Shown here: piece after piece, positions 8,176-17,642 of the stretch
How the letters are laid out: each line of letters begins with the position of its first letter
Numbering within the stretch: the first letter of the stretch is position 1
Assembly (NCBI RefSeq): GCF_900099935.1
Contig: NZ_FNEK01000029.1
Location: forward strand, 1-64,000
DNA length: 64,000 nucleotides
From: Aliiruegeria lutimaris
GTDB lineage: Bacteria; Pseudomonadota; Alphaproteobacteria; Rhodobacterales; Rhodobacteraceae
Direction: 5' to 3'
Program-made: the position numbers and the translations under genes
The notes under the pieces: generated by a model
What the model was told of the DNA's origin: nothing
Database searches by the model: none
The model's input: the letters and a program-made list of their open reading frames with translations, nothing else

Positions 8176-8871
8176 TTAAGAGCTCGCCAAACCGCGCCCG
8201 AACGCGGCCCGGGCGGAGCGACACGCCTCCTCCGCGGTGGCCGTATGGTGAAGATCATAGCAGCCCGTGGTGATGTCCGGCATTGCTCCGATTTTCCGCA
8301 ATTCGTCGGACGAAATGGTTCCTGCAATGGCGCGATCGAGCGCCGCTGCATCATAGGCACTGGCGATCAGAAGCCATGGCATGGCCTGGTCGGGACCGCG
8401 CAGGGATTGCTCCCGGGTCATCGGAGGGGGTTGGTCCGGCTTCAGGAAATGAGCGCCGACTATTGCCTTTTCCCGCGTGACGGAAGGGAGCACCTGCTGC
8501 TCGATGTCGCGCGTCAGTTCCGCCTCGGCTCCTTGCTCGGGGTTGAACCTGATTGCAACGGCGGCGGTTCCAAGCCCGAATCCAGAACTCGCGACAACAT
8601 TACAGAAACCCCGCACCATGCCACGAAAGCGTGGCATCATTTCTTGGGTCCACGGCGAGGGGTTGTTCAACCGGGCGAGATACGGCTCGGATGTGGCAAC
8701 GGCAACATCCAAGACTTCGTATGTCACGAGGTATCTTGGAGAACCTTTTGTCGCCACCCAGCGTATTGCCCGCAAGAAACCGTCGACAGAAAGCCGTTCC
8801 TGAAAATGCTCCCGGCTGTGCCAATCGTCGTGATCGGCGACATCTCCTGCGATGTCGTAGAACAGAACCAT
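8176..8871 (-). CDS. Conserved-looking protein of unknown function
   Basis: A 231-aa soluble protein starting MVLFYDIAGDVADHDDWHSR. The sequence has two halves, each with a beta-strand/helix pattern like dimeric alpha/beta barrel (ferredoxin-like) proteins such as EthD relatives; a His/Trp/His cluster (DDWHSREHFQERL) sits at residues 14-26. I do not recognise a named family and infer no reaction. The frame extends upstream to 9000, but that part is Arg-rich and unlikely. It lies between the TRAP operon (same strand) and the divergent tct operon, so it could serve either pathway. Confidence 0.6.
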   Translation of the reverse strand: MVLFYDIAGDVADHDDWHSREHFQERLSVDGFLRAIRWVATKGSPRYLVTYEVLDVAVATSEPYLARLNNPSPWTQEMMPRFRGMVRGFCNVVASSGFGLGTAAVAIRFNPEQGAEAELTRDIEQQVLPSVTREKAIVGAHFLKPDQPPPMTREQSLRGPDQAMPWLLIASAYDAAALDRAIAGTISSDELRKIGAMPDITTGCYDLHHTATAEEACRSARAAFGRGLASS

Positions 8872-9024
8872 TGCCGCGTCACTGCATAGCGCCAATTCAG
8901 CCACCCCCCCTGGTCGACGTCGCTCCCTGATAGCCTTCGATTGACGCGATCGCAACGGATCGGACGAAACAGCCAGCGCCCCCGGACGGAGCCGCGACAA
9001 GATGGCCCTCAGTCACCCCATCTC

Positions 9025-9046
9025 TTGACATATGACTTATGTCATA
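9025..9046 (+). promoter_or_regulatory. tct operon promoter with operator
   Basis: A consensus -35 hexamer TTGACA (9025-9030) is followed at once by a perfect palindrome, TATGAC-TTAT-GTCATA (9031-9046), which would lie in the promoter spacer. The -10 element near 9047-9053 is weak. The tctC start is 71 bp downstream. A repressor on the palindrome would block RNA polymerase. The FCD-type GntR protein encoded inside the operon is the obvious candidate. Confidence 0.65.
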
Positions 9047-9116
9047 AGATGGTTTTCACCGTTCGCAAGAGCCACATGAAATCGGCCGGGAGGGCCGGCT
9101 TGAGGAGGAACTCATC

Positions 9117-10094
9117 ATGAAAAAAACTATGATCGCCATATCGGCGGGCCTGTTTGCCGTTGTCGGCCTCGCCGGCGCAGCCCAGGCTGAATGGCCCGAA
9201 CGGGCCGTGACCATCGTCGTTCCCTGGTCCGCCGGCGGCGGCACGGACGCCACCGCGCGCACGCTCGCCCAGCAGCTCGAAGCGCGCTTCGGCCAGCCCT
9301 TCAACGTCGTCAACCGCACCGGCGGCGGAGGGCTCGTGGGCCATATCACCATCGCCAACGCCCCGGCCGATGGCTACACGCTGGGCGTCATCACCATCGA
9401 GACGACGATGTACAAGGCGCAGGGCATCCCCGGCGCCGAGCCCGAGAACTACACCCTGATCGGCCGCTTCAACGCCGACCCGATCGGCATCAACGTGCGC
9501 GCGGATGCGCCCTACGAGTCGGTCGAGGATCTTGTCGCTGAAGTGAAGGCCAATCCCGGCGCGATCAAGGCCTCAGGCGCCAACCGGGGCGGCCTCTCGC
9601 ACCTCGCCTGGGTCGGCATGCTGAAGGAACTGGGAGTCGACACCGAGGCCAGCCCGTGGGTTGCCTCCGCCGGCTCCGCCCCCGCGATGCAGCAGCTTGC
9701 CGCCGGCGCGATCGACGTCGTTTCCACCTCCCCCGCCGAGGCGCGCGCGCTGGTGGAGGCCGGCGAGGCCAAGACGCTCGCGGTCATTTCCGGGGAACGC
9801 ACCGAGGTCTTCCCGGACCTTCCGACGACGGACGAGATCTTCGGCATCAAGTGGTCTCCCCTGCCCTTCCGCGGCCTGGCCGGCCCGGCCGACCTGCCCG
9901 AGGAAGTAACCGCCACCCTGTCTGACGCGCTGGCAGAAATCACCGCCGATCCGGAATTCAAGGAATTCATGGCCTCGCGCGGCTTCTCGGTCGCCTATCA
10001 GGACGCAGCCACCTTCACCGACACCGTCATGACCTCCCGCACCGGGCTGGTCGAGGCGATGAAGGCTGTCGGCCTCGCCGTCGAAGAGAAGTAA
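9117..10094 (+). CDS. tctC: TTT-family periplasmic binding protein
   Basis: A 325-aa Bug/TctC receptor. It has a signal peptide (MKKTMIAISAGLFAVVGLAG, cleavage after AQA near residue 23) and the family's first strand WPERAVTIVVPWSAGGGTDA, whose loop contacts the carboxylate ligand. The repeated Bug motif near residue 60 (NRTGGGGLVGHITIANAPAD) is clear. An AGGAGG-like ribosome site precedes ATG 9117. It is first in a seven-gene operon. The ligand is unknown; Bug proteins bind carboxylates broadly. Confidence 0.95.
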   Translation: MKKTMIAISAGLFAVVGLAGAAQAEWPERAVTIVVPWSAGGGTDATARTLAQQLEARFGQPFNVVNRTGGGGLVGHITIANAPADGYTLGVITIETTMYKAQGIPGAEPENYTLIGRFNADPIGINVRADAPYESVEDLVAEVKANPGAIKASGANRGGLSHLAWVGMLKELGVDTEASPWVASAGSAPAMQQLAAGAIDVVSTSPAEARALVEAGEAKTLAVISGERTEVFPDLPTTDEIFGIKWSPLPFRGLAGPADLPEEVTATLSDALAEITADPEFKEFMASRGFSVAYQDAATFTDTVMTSRTGLVEAMKAVGLAVEEK

Positions 10095-10106
10095 CGGGAG
10101 GACGCC

Positions 10107-10577
10107 GTGCGTATTGATGACAGACTTGTCGGGCTATTCTTTTCGCTTCTCGGCCTGGCGACGATCCTCGCCGCGCGGCGCCTTTCGTCTGTACCGGGCA
10201 CGGTTTACGGGCCCGATCTCATGCCGATACTGATCGGGCTCGGCATGACAGGCTTCGGCCTCAAGATCCTCTGGGCGGGCTTTGCCACGGCCGGCAACGC
10301 CCCCTGGATCGACCTGAACGCCTGGAATGGCCGCACGCGCGGCATCCTCTCGGCACTCTGGACAGTACTCGGGGTAGCTGCCTCGATCCCGCTTCTGAGC
10401 ACGCTCGGCCTTCCGCTCTACGGGCTGCTCTTTTGCCTGCCGCTGATGATCCTCGCCCGCGCAAGGCTGATCGTCGCCGTTCCTTCCGTGCTGGGGACCG
10501 TCCTCGTCGCACAGTACATCTTCGGCGAGATGCTGCATGTACCGCTGCCCGCCGGCCTGATCCCGCTTCCCTGGTGA
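10107..10577 (+). CDS. tctB: TTT small permease
   Basis: A 156-aa membrane protein with four hydrophobic segments, the size and topology of TctB subunits. It starts MRIDDRLVGLFFSLLGLATI, with the GxxYGPDLMP-like motif VPGTVYGPDLMPILIG at about residues 30-45 that is common in the family. It lies 12 bp after tctC and 17 bp before tctA. It partners TctA in the inner membrane. GTG is the start codon, preceded by GGGAGGA. Confidence 0.9.
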   Translation: MRIDDRLVGLFFSLLGLATILAARRLSSVPGTVYGPDLMPILIGLGMTGFGLKILWAGFATAGNAPWIDLNAWNGRTRGILSALWTVLGVAASIPLLSTLGLPLYGLLFCLPLMILARARLIVAVPSVLGTVLVAQYIFGEMLHVPLPAGLIPLPW

Positions 10578-10594
10578 GAAAGAGGTGACCTCGG

Positions 10595-12100
10595 ATGACT
10601 CCTGACACGCTTCTTACCGCCCTCGGCATCGTGATGCAGACCGACGTTCTGCTGGCCGTGCTTGGCGGTGCGGTCTACGGCCTCTTCATCGGCGCGGTGC
10701 CCGGGCTGACCGCCACCATGGCGACGGCCCTTCTGGTGCCGGTCACGTTCTACATGGCGCCCGTTCCCGCCATCGCAACCATCGTCGCCACCACCGCCAT
10801 GGCGATCACCGCGGGCGACATTCCCGGCGCGCTGCTGCGGATACCCGGCACGCCCGCCTCCGCGGCCTATGTCGACGAAGCCTACGCGATGACGCTCAAG
10901 GGCAAGGCCGAGCCCGCCATGTCGATCTCGATCTTCTTCTCCGCCTGCGGAGGCCTCTTCGGCGCGCTGGCGCTGCTCGTCATCGGCCCGGCGCTGGCGC
11001 GGATCGCGCTCAACTTCTCCAGCTTCGAATTCTTCTGGCTGGCCATGCTCGGCTTGATGACCTCGGCCCTTGTCTCATCGCGAGACCCTGCCCACGGCTT
11101 CATCTCGCTGCTGATCGGCCTTCTAATCGCCACCGTGGGGCTCGACGTGACCTCCGGCCAGCCGCGCTTCACCTTCGGCTCGGTCGAACTCATGGGCGGG
11201 GTGAGCTTCATCCCCGTGATGATCGGCATGTTTGCCTTTGCCGAGATCCTCCGCGGCTATTCTTCCAACGCGACCCTTCCGCCTCCTCCCGACGTCGGCG
11301 CGGCACGGCCCTTCAAGGGCATCGGCGGGTTGTTCAAGCGCTATCCGTTCAGCTTCCTGCGCGGCGTGACGCTTGGCACATCCGTCGGCGCGCTGCCCGG
11401 CGTTGGCGGCGACGTGGGTGCCTGGATCGCCTATGGCATGTCGCGGCGCTTCTCCAAGACGCCGGAGAAATACGGAACCGGCCACGAGGAAGGGCTCATG
11501 GAAGCGACGTCGTGCAACAATGCCGGCCTCTCCTCCGCCTGGATCCCCGCGCTTGTCTTCGGCATCCCCGGCGACGCCGTGACCGCCATCGCGGTGGGCG
11601 TGCTGTTCATGAAGGGGCTGAACCCCGGCCCGCGGCTCTTCGCCGAGAACCCCTCGATGCCGACCGCGATCATCATGACCTTCTTCCTCGCGAACCTGCT
11701 GCTCTTCCCCCTGGGCTATCTCGCCATCCGTTCCGCGCGCCACATCCTGTCCGTACCCCGGGCGGTGATCGTGCCGATCATCCTGATTTTCTCCATCTTC
11801 GGCAGTTTCGCCATCAACAACACGATGTTCGGCGTCGGCGTCATGCTGGCCGCGGGTCTCGCCGGCTACCTGCTGGAGGAAAACGGCTTCCCCATCGCGC
11901 CGATCATCCTCGGGCTCGTGCTCGGGCCGGTGCTGGAACGCAACTTCATCATGTCGATGCAGATCGCCGACGGCAATCTCCTCGGCTTCTTCGAACGCCC
12001 CATTGCCGCCGTGCTTGGCGTCGTGGTCTGCGCACTGCTGCTCCTGCCGCTTCTGCGCGGGCTGCTGCGCAGGCGCAGCCGCACGGCGAATGCCTCCTGA
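10595..12100 (+). CDS. tctA: TTT large permease
   Basis: A 501-aa protein with about 12 transmembrane segments. Family motifs are clear: GAVPGLTATMATALLVPVTF at about residues 33-52, GDIPGALLRIPGTPASAAYV at about 74-93, and GALPGVGGDVGAWIAYGMSR, then the Gly/Asn-rich NNAGLSSAWIPALVFGIPGD in the second half. These are the conserved elements of TctA tripartite tricarboxylate transporters. It would carry the solute delivered by TctC using an ion gradient. Confidence 0.96.
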   Translation: MTPDTLLTALGIVMQTDVLLAVLGGAVYGLFIGAVPGLTATMATALLVPVTFYMAPVPAIATIVATTAMAITAGDIPGALLRIPGTPASAAYVDEAYAMTLKGKAEPAMSISIFFSACGGLFGALALLVIGPALARIALNFSSFEFFWLAMLGLMTSALVSSRDPAHGFISLLIGLLIATVGLDVTSGQPRFTFGSVELMGGVSFIPVMIGMFAFAEILRGYSSNATLPPPPDVGAARPFKGIGGLFKRYPFSFLRGVTLGTSVGALPGVGGDVGAWIAYGMSRRFSKTPEKYGTGHEEGLMEATSCNNAGLSSAWIPALVFGIPGDAVTAIAVGVLFMKGLNPGPRLFAENPSMPTAIIMTFFLANLLLFPLGYLAIRSARHILSVPRAVIVPIILIFSIFGSFAINNTMFGVGVMLAAGLAGYLLEENGFPIAPIILGLVLGPVLERNFIMSMQIADGNLLGFFERPIAAVLGVVVCALLLLPLLRGLLRRRSRTANAS

Positions 12101-12143
12101 ATCCCCCGGCGGCTTCTCAAGATACAAGGAAAGCGAAACCATC

Positions 12144-12962
12144 ATGGAAAATCCGTTCAGCGTCAAAGACAAGGTTGCCGTCGTGACCGGCGGGCTTGGC
12201 CAGCTCGGCACGCAATTCACCACCTCGCTCGTCGAGGCCGGCGCCAAGGCGGCGATCTTCTCCCGCCGTCCCTTCTCCCGTGAACAGATCGCCGAGAAGT
12301 TCGGAGACATGGCCGACAGCATCCGCGTCTACGAGGCCAGCGTGCGCGACAAGGCCGCGCTGGAAGCCGCAACCGAGCAGCTCATCGCCGACTGGGGCGT
12401 GCCGCATATCCTCGTCAACAATGCCGGCATCGATTCCAAGCCCGACGGCGGCGCCGAGCAGAACGCGCCCTTCGAGGTCTACCCGCAGAAATTCTGGGAC
12501 GAGATCATCGACACCAACCTGACCGGCGTCATGCTGACCACGCAGGTTGTGGGCTCGAAAATGGCCGAAGCCGGGCGCGGTTCGATCATCATGGTGGGCT
12601 CGATGTACGGCATGGTCTCGCCCAACCAGGCGCTTTATGCCTACCGCGAGGAGCGCGACGGCGAGCCCTTCGTCAAGGCGATCTCCTATGCCGCGTCTAA
12701 ATCCGGACTGCTGAACATGACGCGCTATCTCGCCACCTACTGGGCGAAAAAGGGCGTTCGGGTGAACCTCGTGACCTTCGGTGGCGTCAAGACCGGCTCC
12801 TTCGACAAGGAGTTCATCGACGCCTTCCTCGAACGCGTCCCGATGGGCCGTCAGGCCGAGATTGAGGAATTCGGGCCAATCGTGCAGTTTCTGGGTTCCG
12901 AGGCTTCGAGCTATATGACGGGAGCCAATCTCGTACTGGATGGAGGATTCACGGCGTGGTGA
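12144..12962 (+). CDS. SDR-family dehydrogenase
   Basis: A 272-aa classical short-chain dehydrogenase. The cofactor motif TGGLGQLG is at about residues 13-20, the NNAG motif at about 92-95, the catalytic Ser in IIMVGSMYGM, and the catalytic Tyr/Lys pair in ISYAASKSGLLN. The absence of a basic residue after the glycine motif favours NAD. The chosen ATG 12144 follows an AAGGAAAG ribosome site. Its stop overlaps the start of the GntR gene. In this operon it probably oxidises or reduces a hydroxyl of the imported sugar acid or polyol; the substrate cannot be read from sequence. Confidence 0.9.
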   Translation: MENPFSVKDKVAVVTGGLGQLGTQFTTSLVEAGAKAAIFSRRPFSREQIAEKFGDMADSIRVYEASVRDKAALEAATEQLIADWGVPHILVNNAGIDSKPDGGAEQNAPFEVYPQKFWDEIIDTNLTGVMLTTQVVGSKMAEAGRGSIIMVGSMYGMVSPNQALYAYREERDGEPFVKAISYAASKSGLLNMTRYLATYWAKKGVRVNLVTFGGVKTGSFDKEFIDAFLERVPMGRQAEIEEFGPIVQFLGSEASSYMTGANLVLDGGFTAW

Positions 12963-13705
12963 CACCGAGGGACTTGCGCAAGCCGCCGGCACGGGAGCGT
13001 CTGCACGCGACCGTCGCCGAGGAGCTGGAAGAACAGATACTCACCGGCGAGCTTTCCGTCGGCGACAGGCTTCCCTCCGAAAGTGCGATTGCGCAATCCT
13101 TCGGTGTGTCCACCCGTTCGGTGCGCGAGGCGATCCAGGTTCTGGAGACAAAGGGCCTCGTGCGGCGGCGACATGGCGAGCGCACGGTGGTCGTGCGCAA
13201 CGATGTCTCGCATTTCCTCGGCACACTGGCGATCAACCTGCACCAGCTTTTCGCCTCCGATCCAGCCTATCTGCGCCAACTCATGGATGTGCGGCGGATG
13301 ATCGAAGTGGAAGTCGCCGAGAGCCTCGCCCGCCGCGAAGTGCCCATCGGTCCAGAATTTTCTCAGGCTCTAGCCGAGTTGCGCGCAGCGGCCGATTCCG
13401 GCGATCACGAGCTCTTTGCGGAGCGCGACGCGGGCTTTCACGCCGCTCTCGTGGCCTCGGCAGGAAACGCCGTGCTGACGGAGCTCTACCGCCATCTCTT
13501 CGATCTGATCATCAGCGTCATCCGGGTATCGAGCCGGGTGCCCACAAAATCCCTGGAGCGGGCCTACGAGGAACACGCCCGCATCCACGACAGGATCGCC
13601 TCGCGCGATCCCGCTGCGGCCGCGCAGGCGGTCCGCGAGCATATCGACAACAGCGCCTCCTATCTGGAAATCGCACTCAGGCAGGCGCAGGAAAAGGACG
13701 ACTGA
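12956..13705 (+). CDS. FCD-type GntR regulator
   Basis: A 249-aa transcription factor. The N-terminal winged helix (residues about 15-75) contains the GntR pattern LSVGDRLPSESAIAQSFGVS and TRSVREAIQVLETKGLVRRR. The C-terminal all-helical FCD domain (about 95-240) has the Asp/His metal or ligand residues around RDAGFHAALVASAGNAVLTE and YEEHARIHDRIASRD. It starts with GTG and overlaps the SDR stop, so it is made from the operon it probably controls through the palindrome at 9031-9046. Such proteins usually sense the imported acid or a pathway intermediate. Confidence 0.92.
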   Translation: MVTPRDLRKPPARERLHATVAEELEEQILTGELSVGDRLPSESAIAQSFGVSTRSVREAIQVLETKGLVRRRHGERTVVVRNDVSHFLGTLAINLHQLFASDPAYLRQLMDVRRMIEVEVAESLARREVPIGPEFSQALAELRAAADSGDHELFAERDAGFHAALVASAGNAVLTELYRHLFDLIISVIRVSSRVPTKSLERAYEEHARIHDRIASRDPAAAAQAVREHIDNSASYLEIALRQAQEKDD

Positions 13706-13706
13706 G

Positions 13707-14369
13707 ATGGACAAGTTCGACTATTCGGACACCGACTGGCAGGCGATCGAGCGCCTGAAGAAATGGTATTCCGGCGATCTGCATGATAGCATGGAAAGCC
13801 TTGGCTTGTGGGGCTACCTGCCGGGCCTGTCGCTCTTCGGCGCGCTTGAGCCCGGCGCCGTGGTCTGCGGACCGGCCGTGACGGTTCAGTTCGGCCCGTC
13901 GCAGCGGCGCGGCGAGCCTCAGGACGTCTATCACAACGCCATCGACAACGCGCCCGAAGGCGGGATCATGGTGGTCGAAGCCTCCTGCGCGGCGGGCTCC
14001 TGCACCGGCGGGCTGATGTCCACCGGTGCCAAGACCCGCGGTCTGGCCGCGACCATCGTCAACAGCACCGTTCGAGACATCGCGGAGGTCCGCGAGATGG
14101 GCTACCCGCTCTTCGCCACCGGCCTCAGCCCGGTCGGCGTGACCGGCAAGAAAGAACCCAGAGAGAGCCAGGTCCCGATCCAGATCGGCGGCGTGACGAT
14201 CTGTCCGGGCGACGTGATCTTCGCCGATATTGACGGAGCGGTCGTGATCCCGAAGGAAAAACTGCGCGCCGTGGTCGAGGCCGCCGAAGCGCTCGGCAAG
14301 AACGAGGCCGCCTGCCGCGTCCGGCTGCTCGCGGGCGAAAAGCTGCAATCGGTCTGGCCGGCAGCCTGA
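13707..14369 (+). CDS. RraA-like / HMG-aldolase-family protein
   Basis: A 220-aa member of the RraA/4-hydroxy-4-methyl-2-oxoglutarate aldolase fold. The family's metal and oxoacid site is visible in [20 protein letters not shown] (about residues 114-133, with the conserved Arg-Asp), and the C-terminal [18 protein letters not shown] is also characteristic. Relatives act as class II pyruvate aldolases or oxaloacetate decarboxylases, and others bind RNase E. The catabolic operon context favours an enzyme, probably cleaving or decarboxylating a 2-oxoacid. It begins 1 bp after the GntR stop. Confidence 0.85.
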   Translation: MDKFDYSDTDWQAIERLKKWYSGDLHDSMESLGLWGYLPGLSLFGALEPGAVVCGPAVTVQFGPSQRRGEPQDVYHNAIDNAPEGGIMVVEASCAAGSCTGGLMSTGAKTRGLAATIVNSTVRDIAEVREMGYPLFATGLSPVGVTGKKEPRESQVPIQIGGVTICPGDVIFADIDGAVVIPKEKLRAVVEAAEALGKNEAACRVRLLAGEKLQSVWPAA

Positions 14370-14392
14370 GCGCCAGACGGAAGGAGAAACCA

Positions 14393-15982
14393 ATGAGCGA
14401 GATCATTCTTGTTGCCAGCGGGGATTTGCGGGAGAGCGCGAACGTGCGGTGCTGGCCGGCGCAGAACGCGATGGAAGCGAAACTGGCAAAGGTGCTGGCG
14501 GGGATGGGGCACGAGCTGAAGCGTGCTCACCCGGTCAAACCCGAGGGGCATGGCTTCATCGCCAGCCAGCGCGAGGGCATGGATGTCTTCGCCGGTATTG
14601 ACTCGAAGGCACCGCTGATCGTCGCCGAGGCGGTCTGGCAATATTCGCACCACGTTCTGGCCGGGCTGGTCTCGCACAAGGGGCCGATCCTGACAGTCGC
14701 CAACTGGTCCGGGCAATGGCCGGGGCTGGTGGGGCTGCTCAACCTCAACGGCTCGCTGACCAAGGCAGGCGTGGCCTATGCCTCGCTCTGGAGCGTGGAT
14801 TTCGAGGATGACTTCTTCCTCAACGGCCTGCGCGAGTGGCTCGACACCGGCACCGTCACCCACGATGCCAGCCATGTCACGCCCTTCGATGCCAGCAGCG
14901 TTTCCGAAGCCGACCGGGCGCTCGTCGCCGGAATCGCCGACGATCTGCGGCGCAACAAGGCGATCCTTGGCGTCTTCGACGAGGGCTGCATGGGCATGTA
15001 CAATGCCATCATCCCCGACGAACTCCTGATGCCGCTCGGCATCTACAAGGAACGGCTGTCACAATCAGCGCTCTACTTCGCCACCAAGCAGGTGCCCGAG
15101 GCCGAGGCCTGGGCGGCCTATGAATGGATGCTGGACCGCGGAATGACCTTCCATCTCGGCACCGACCCGGCAACCGAACTGACCGAGGCGCAGGTACTCG
15201 ACCAGTGCCGGATGTATATTGCGGCAGTGCGGCTGGCCGAGCAGTTCGGCTGCGAGGCAATCGGCATCCAGTACCAGCAGGGCCTGAAAGACCTTCTGCC
15301 GGCCTCGGACCTTGTGGAGGGCATGCTCAATAACGACGACCGTCCGGACGTGACCGGTGCCGATGGCACGGTCATCCGCCCGGGCCAGGCGATCGTGCAT
15401 TTCAACGAGGTGGACGAATGCGCCGGCCTCGACGCGCTGCTGACCAACCGCGTTCACCGCGCCCTGTGCCAGCCGGTCGAGACCACGCTGCACGACCTCC
15501 GCTGGGGCGATGCCGACCTGTCCGGCAGCCGCGACGATTTCATATGGGTGTTCGAGATCTCCGGCGCCGTGCCGCCGGCGCATAACGAAGGCGGCTGGGC
15601 CGGTTCCGAAAGCCTGCGGCAACCGGCAATGTTCTTCCCGGCCGGTGGCGGCACGCTCAAGGGGATCGCAAAGGCGGGCGAAATCGTCTGGTCGCGTATC
15701 TTCGTCGAGGGCGGTGCGCTGCACATGGATATCGGCCGCGGTCAGGCGGTAAGCCTGCCGGCGGAGGAAACCGAGCGCCGCAGCCGGTCGACCAATTACG
15801 AGTGGCCGATCATGCATGGCGTCCTGACCGGCGTCAGCCGGGACCAGATGATGGCCCGCCACAAGGCGAACCACATCCAGGTGGTCTATGGCAATTCCGC
15901 GGAAGAAGCTGACCGTGCCATGAAGGCGAAGGCAGCGCTCGCCAGGGAACTCGGTCTGAACGTGTCGATCTGCGGGGTCTGA
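14393..15982 (+). CDS. L-fucose/arabinose-isomerase-like protein
   Basis: A 529-aa protein resembling the L-fucose isomerase fold family. It starts [20 protein letters not shown] and carries long conserved-looking blocks such as [39 protein letters not shown] and the acidic/His segments [17 protein letters not shown] and [15 protein letters not shown], which may hold the metal ligands. Fucose and arabinose isomerases use Mn2+ to convert aldoses to ketoses. Whether this member isomerises a free sugar, a sugar acid, or does something else is not decidable here. It ends the operon; no T-rich terminator follows, only a weak GGGGT/ACCCC pair at the stop codon. Confidence 0.75.
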   Translation: MSEIILVASGDLRESANVRCWPAQNAMEAKLAKVLAGMGHELKRAHPVKPEGHGFIASQREGMDVFAGIDSKAPLIVAEAVWQYSHHVLAGLVSHKGPILTVANWSGQWPGLVGLLNLNGSLTKAGVAYASLWSVDFEDDFFLNGLREWLDTGTVTHDASHVTPFDASSVSEADRALVAGIADDLRRNKAILGVFDEGCMGMYNAIIPDELLMPLGIYKERLSQSALYFATKQVPEAEAWAAYEWMLDRGMTFHLGTDPATELTEAQVLDQCRMYIAAVRLAEQFGCEAIGIQYQQGLKDLLPASDLVEGMLNNDDRPDVTGADGTVIRPGQAIVHFNEVDECAGLDALLTNRVHRALCQPVETTLHDLRWGDADLSGSRDDFIWVFEISGAVPPAHNEGGWAGSESLRQPAMFFPAGGGTLKGIAKAGEIVWSRIFVEGGALHMDIGRGQAVSLPAEETERRSRSTNYEWPIMHGVLTGVSRDQMMARHKANHIQVVYGNSAEEADRAMKAKAALARELGLNVSICGV

Positions 15983-16247
15983 AACACCCCGGGACAGGGA
16001 CTGGAATGCCCCTCTGAGCCGGTCCAGCGTCTGGTTCCGGCAAACGGAGGAGAGGAGATGGCGAGCACGCGGCACGATGCGGCTCGCCATTCGTGGCTTT
16101 CGTTGCCCGAACTACAAAGGGAAAATTCGGCGGCCCTGGGGCTCTCTGGAATGTCCTGGCCATTACACGCTCATCATTCCAAGGCGCTTCTCCGGCCATC
16201 TCTTTCCTGAAGCTCTGACCTCGCCAATTGCCCGTGAAAGAGAAGCT

Positions 16248-17642
16248 TCAAGCGAGCGGCAAGGTCACCGTGGCTTTCAGCCCGCCACCTTCCCGGTTCT
16301 CAAGCGAAATGTCGCCGCCATGAGACTGGACGATTGTCCGGGCGATAGACAGCCCCAGGCCTGTACCGCCCGTATCCCGGGATCGAGAGGATTCCAACCG
16401 GACAAAGGGGGCGAACACATGCTCAAGTTGATCCTCGGCAATCCCCGGTCCGCGATCCTGGACGGCGACGCACACCGACTCCCCGTTACGCCAGACGCGA
16501 ATGTCGGCGCCGCCGCCATAGCGAATGGCGTTCTCGATCAGGTTTCTCAACGCACGGCGCATCGATGTCTGGCGGAGTTGGACGTCGACCTTTCCGGGAA
16601 TGGTCTGGAATTCCAAATTACCCAAGGTCGTGCCCATGTCGGCAACGAGGGCCGCGACCAGCTCCCCAAGGTCAACCGTTTCGACAGGATCGGAAGTCGA
16701 GACACCACGGGCGAAGGCGAGCGTGCTTTCGACCATCTCCTGCATTTCCTCGGTGATCGCGACGATCCGCTCGCGGGTCTCGTCCTCCTCGATCATCTCG
16801 GCCTGGACGCGCAGTGCGGTCAGCGGCGAGCGCAGATCGTGGCTCAAAGCCGCCAACAGCCGCGTCCGGTCATCGACGAAGCGCCGGATCCGCTCCTGCA
16901 TCCTGTTGAAGGCGCTGGTCAGGCTGCGTAATTCGTTCGGGCCGGACGGAGCGATGCTTTGTGCCTCGGCGCCTCGTCCGAACTCCTGCGCGGACCGGGC
17001 CAGCACCCGAAGTGGGCCGGTCAAACGCCCCAGGGTGATCCAGACCGTAACCCCGATAAGGATTGCGGAAATGGCAAAGGTCGCGATCGCCGTCCAGGCA
17101 AGCTGATAGGGCGGGCGATGGAAGCGTGTGACGACGTTGAGCCAGGAGCCATTCGCCATCGCGATGGAGATCTTCATCTCTACCGAGGATATCGGGACTG
17201 GCTGCATCGCTCGGTGCATCTGGGCCATCTGGCCCGACATGCCCGGCATGCCGGGCATCGGTGGCGGTTGGTCGTCGGTCTGATGCAACTCCAGGCGGAC
17301 CTCCGGTAGAGGGCTCGTCCCGATCTGCCCTGCGATCTGCCCGGCCAGCATTTCGGTGCCATGGTCCGCATCATCCACGGCGGGCGCGGCAGCCAGCGAA
17401 AAGCGCACCAGGGGGGAATCGGCCGCCCGCAGGACCGAACCATGCAGATCCTCGGGCGCCTCGGCGATCAGGCGGGCCACGTTCGCCGCACGGCTGGCGG
17501 CCTCCTGCCCGAGCGCAGTACGCAGCGCCATCTCGCGCTCGTCGGCGAAGAGCCACGCAACAAGCGCCTGCGCCAGCGCAAGCGTCAGCAGGATCAGCAA
17601 CAGCAGCTGCCCCCGCAGGGATCCTGGCAGAAACCGGCTCAT
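16248..17642 (-). CDS. Sensor histidine kinase with Met-rich loop
   Basis: A 464-aa membrane kinase. Transmembrane segments are at about residues 13-32 and 182-202. They flank a periplasmic domain of about 150 residues with a Met-rich patch, PPPMPGMPGMSGQMAQMHRA at 127-146, holding six Met and one His. A HAMP segment follows, then the phospho-acceptor motif ALSHDLRSPLTALR (His about 268), an N box (NLIENAIRYGG) and G boxes (DRGPGIAEDQ and GTGLGLSIA). It is the partner of the downstream-overlapping OmpR-type regulator, which is frameshifted. The Met patch suggests sensing of a soft metal such as Cu or Ag. Confidence 0.9.
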   Translation of the reverse strand: MSRFLPGSLRGQLLLLILLTLALAQALVAWLFADEREMALRTALGQEAASRAANVARLIAEAPEDLHGSVLRAADSPLVRFSLAAAPAVDDADHGTEMLAGQIAGQIGTSPLPEVRLELHQTDDQPPPMPGMPGMSGQMAQMHRAMQPVPISSVEMKISIAMANGSWLNVVTRFHRPPYQLAWTAIATFAISAILIGVTVWITLGRLTGPLRVLARSAQEFGRGAEAQSIAPSGPNELRSLTSAFNRMQERIRRFVDDRTRLLAALSHDLRSPLTALRVQAEMIEEDETRERIVAITEEMQEMVESTLAFARGVSTSDPVETVDLGELVAALVADMGTTLGNLEFQTIPGKVDVQLRQTSMRRALRNLIENAIRYGGGADIRVWRNGESVCVAVQDRGPGIAEDQLEHVFAPFVRLESSRSRDTGGTGLGLSIARTIVQSHGGDISLENREGGGLKATVTLPLA

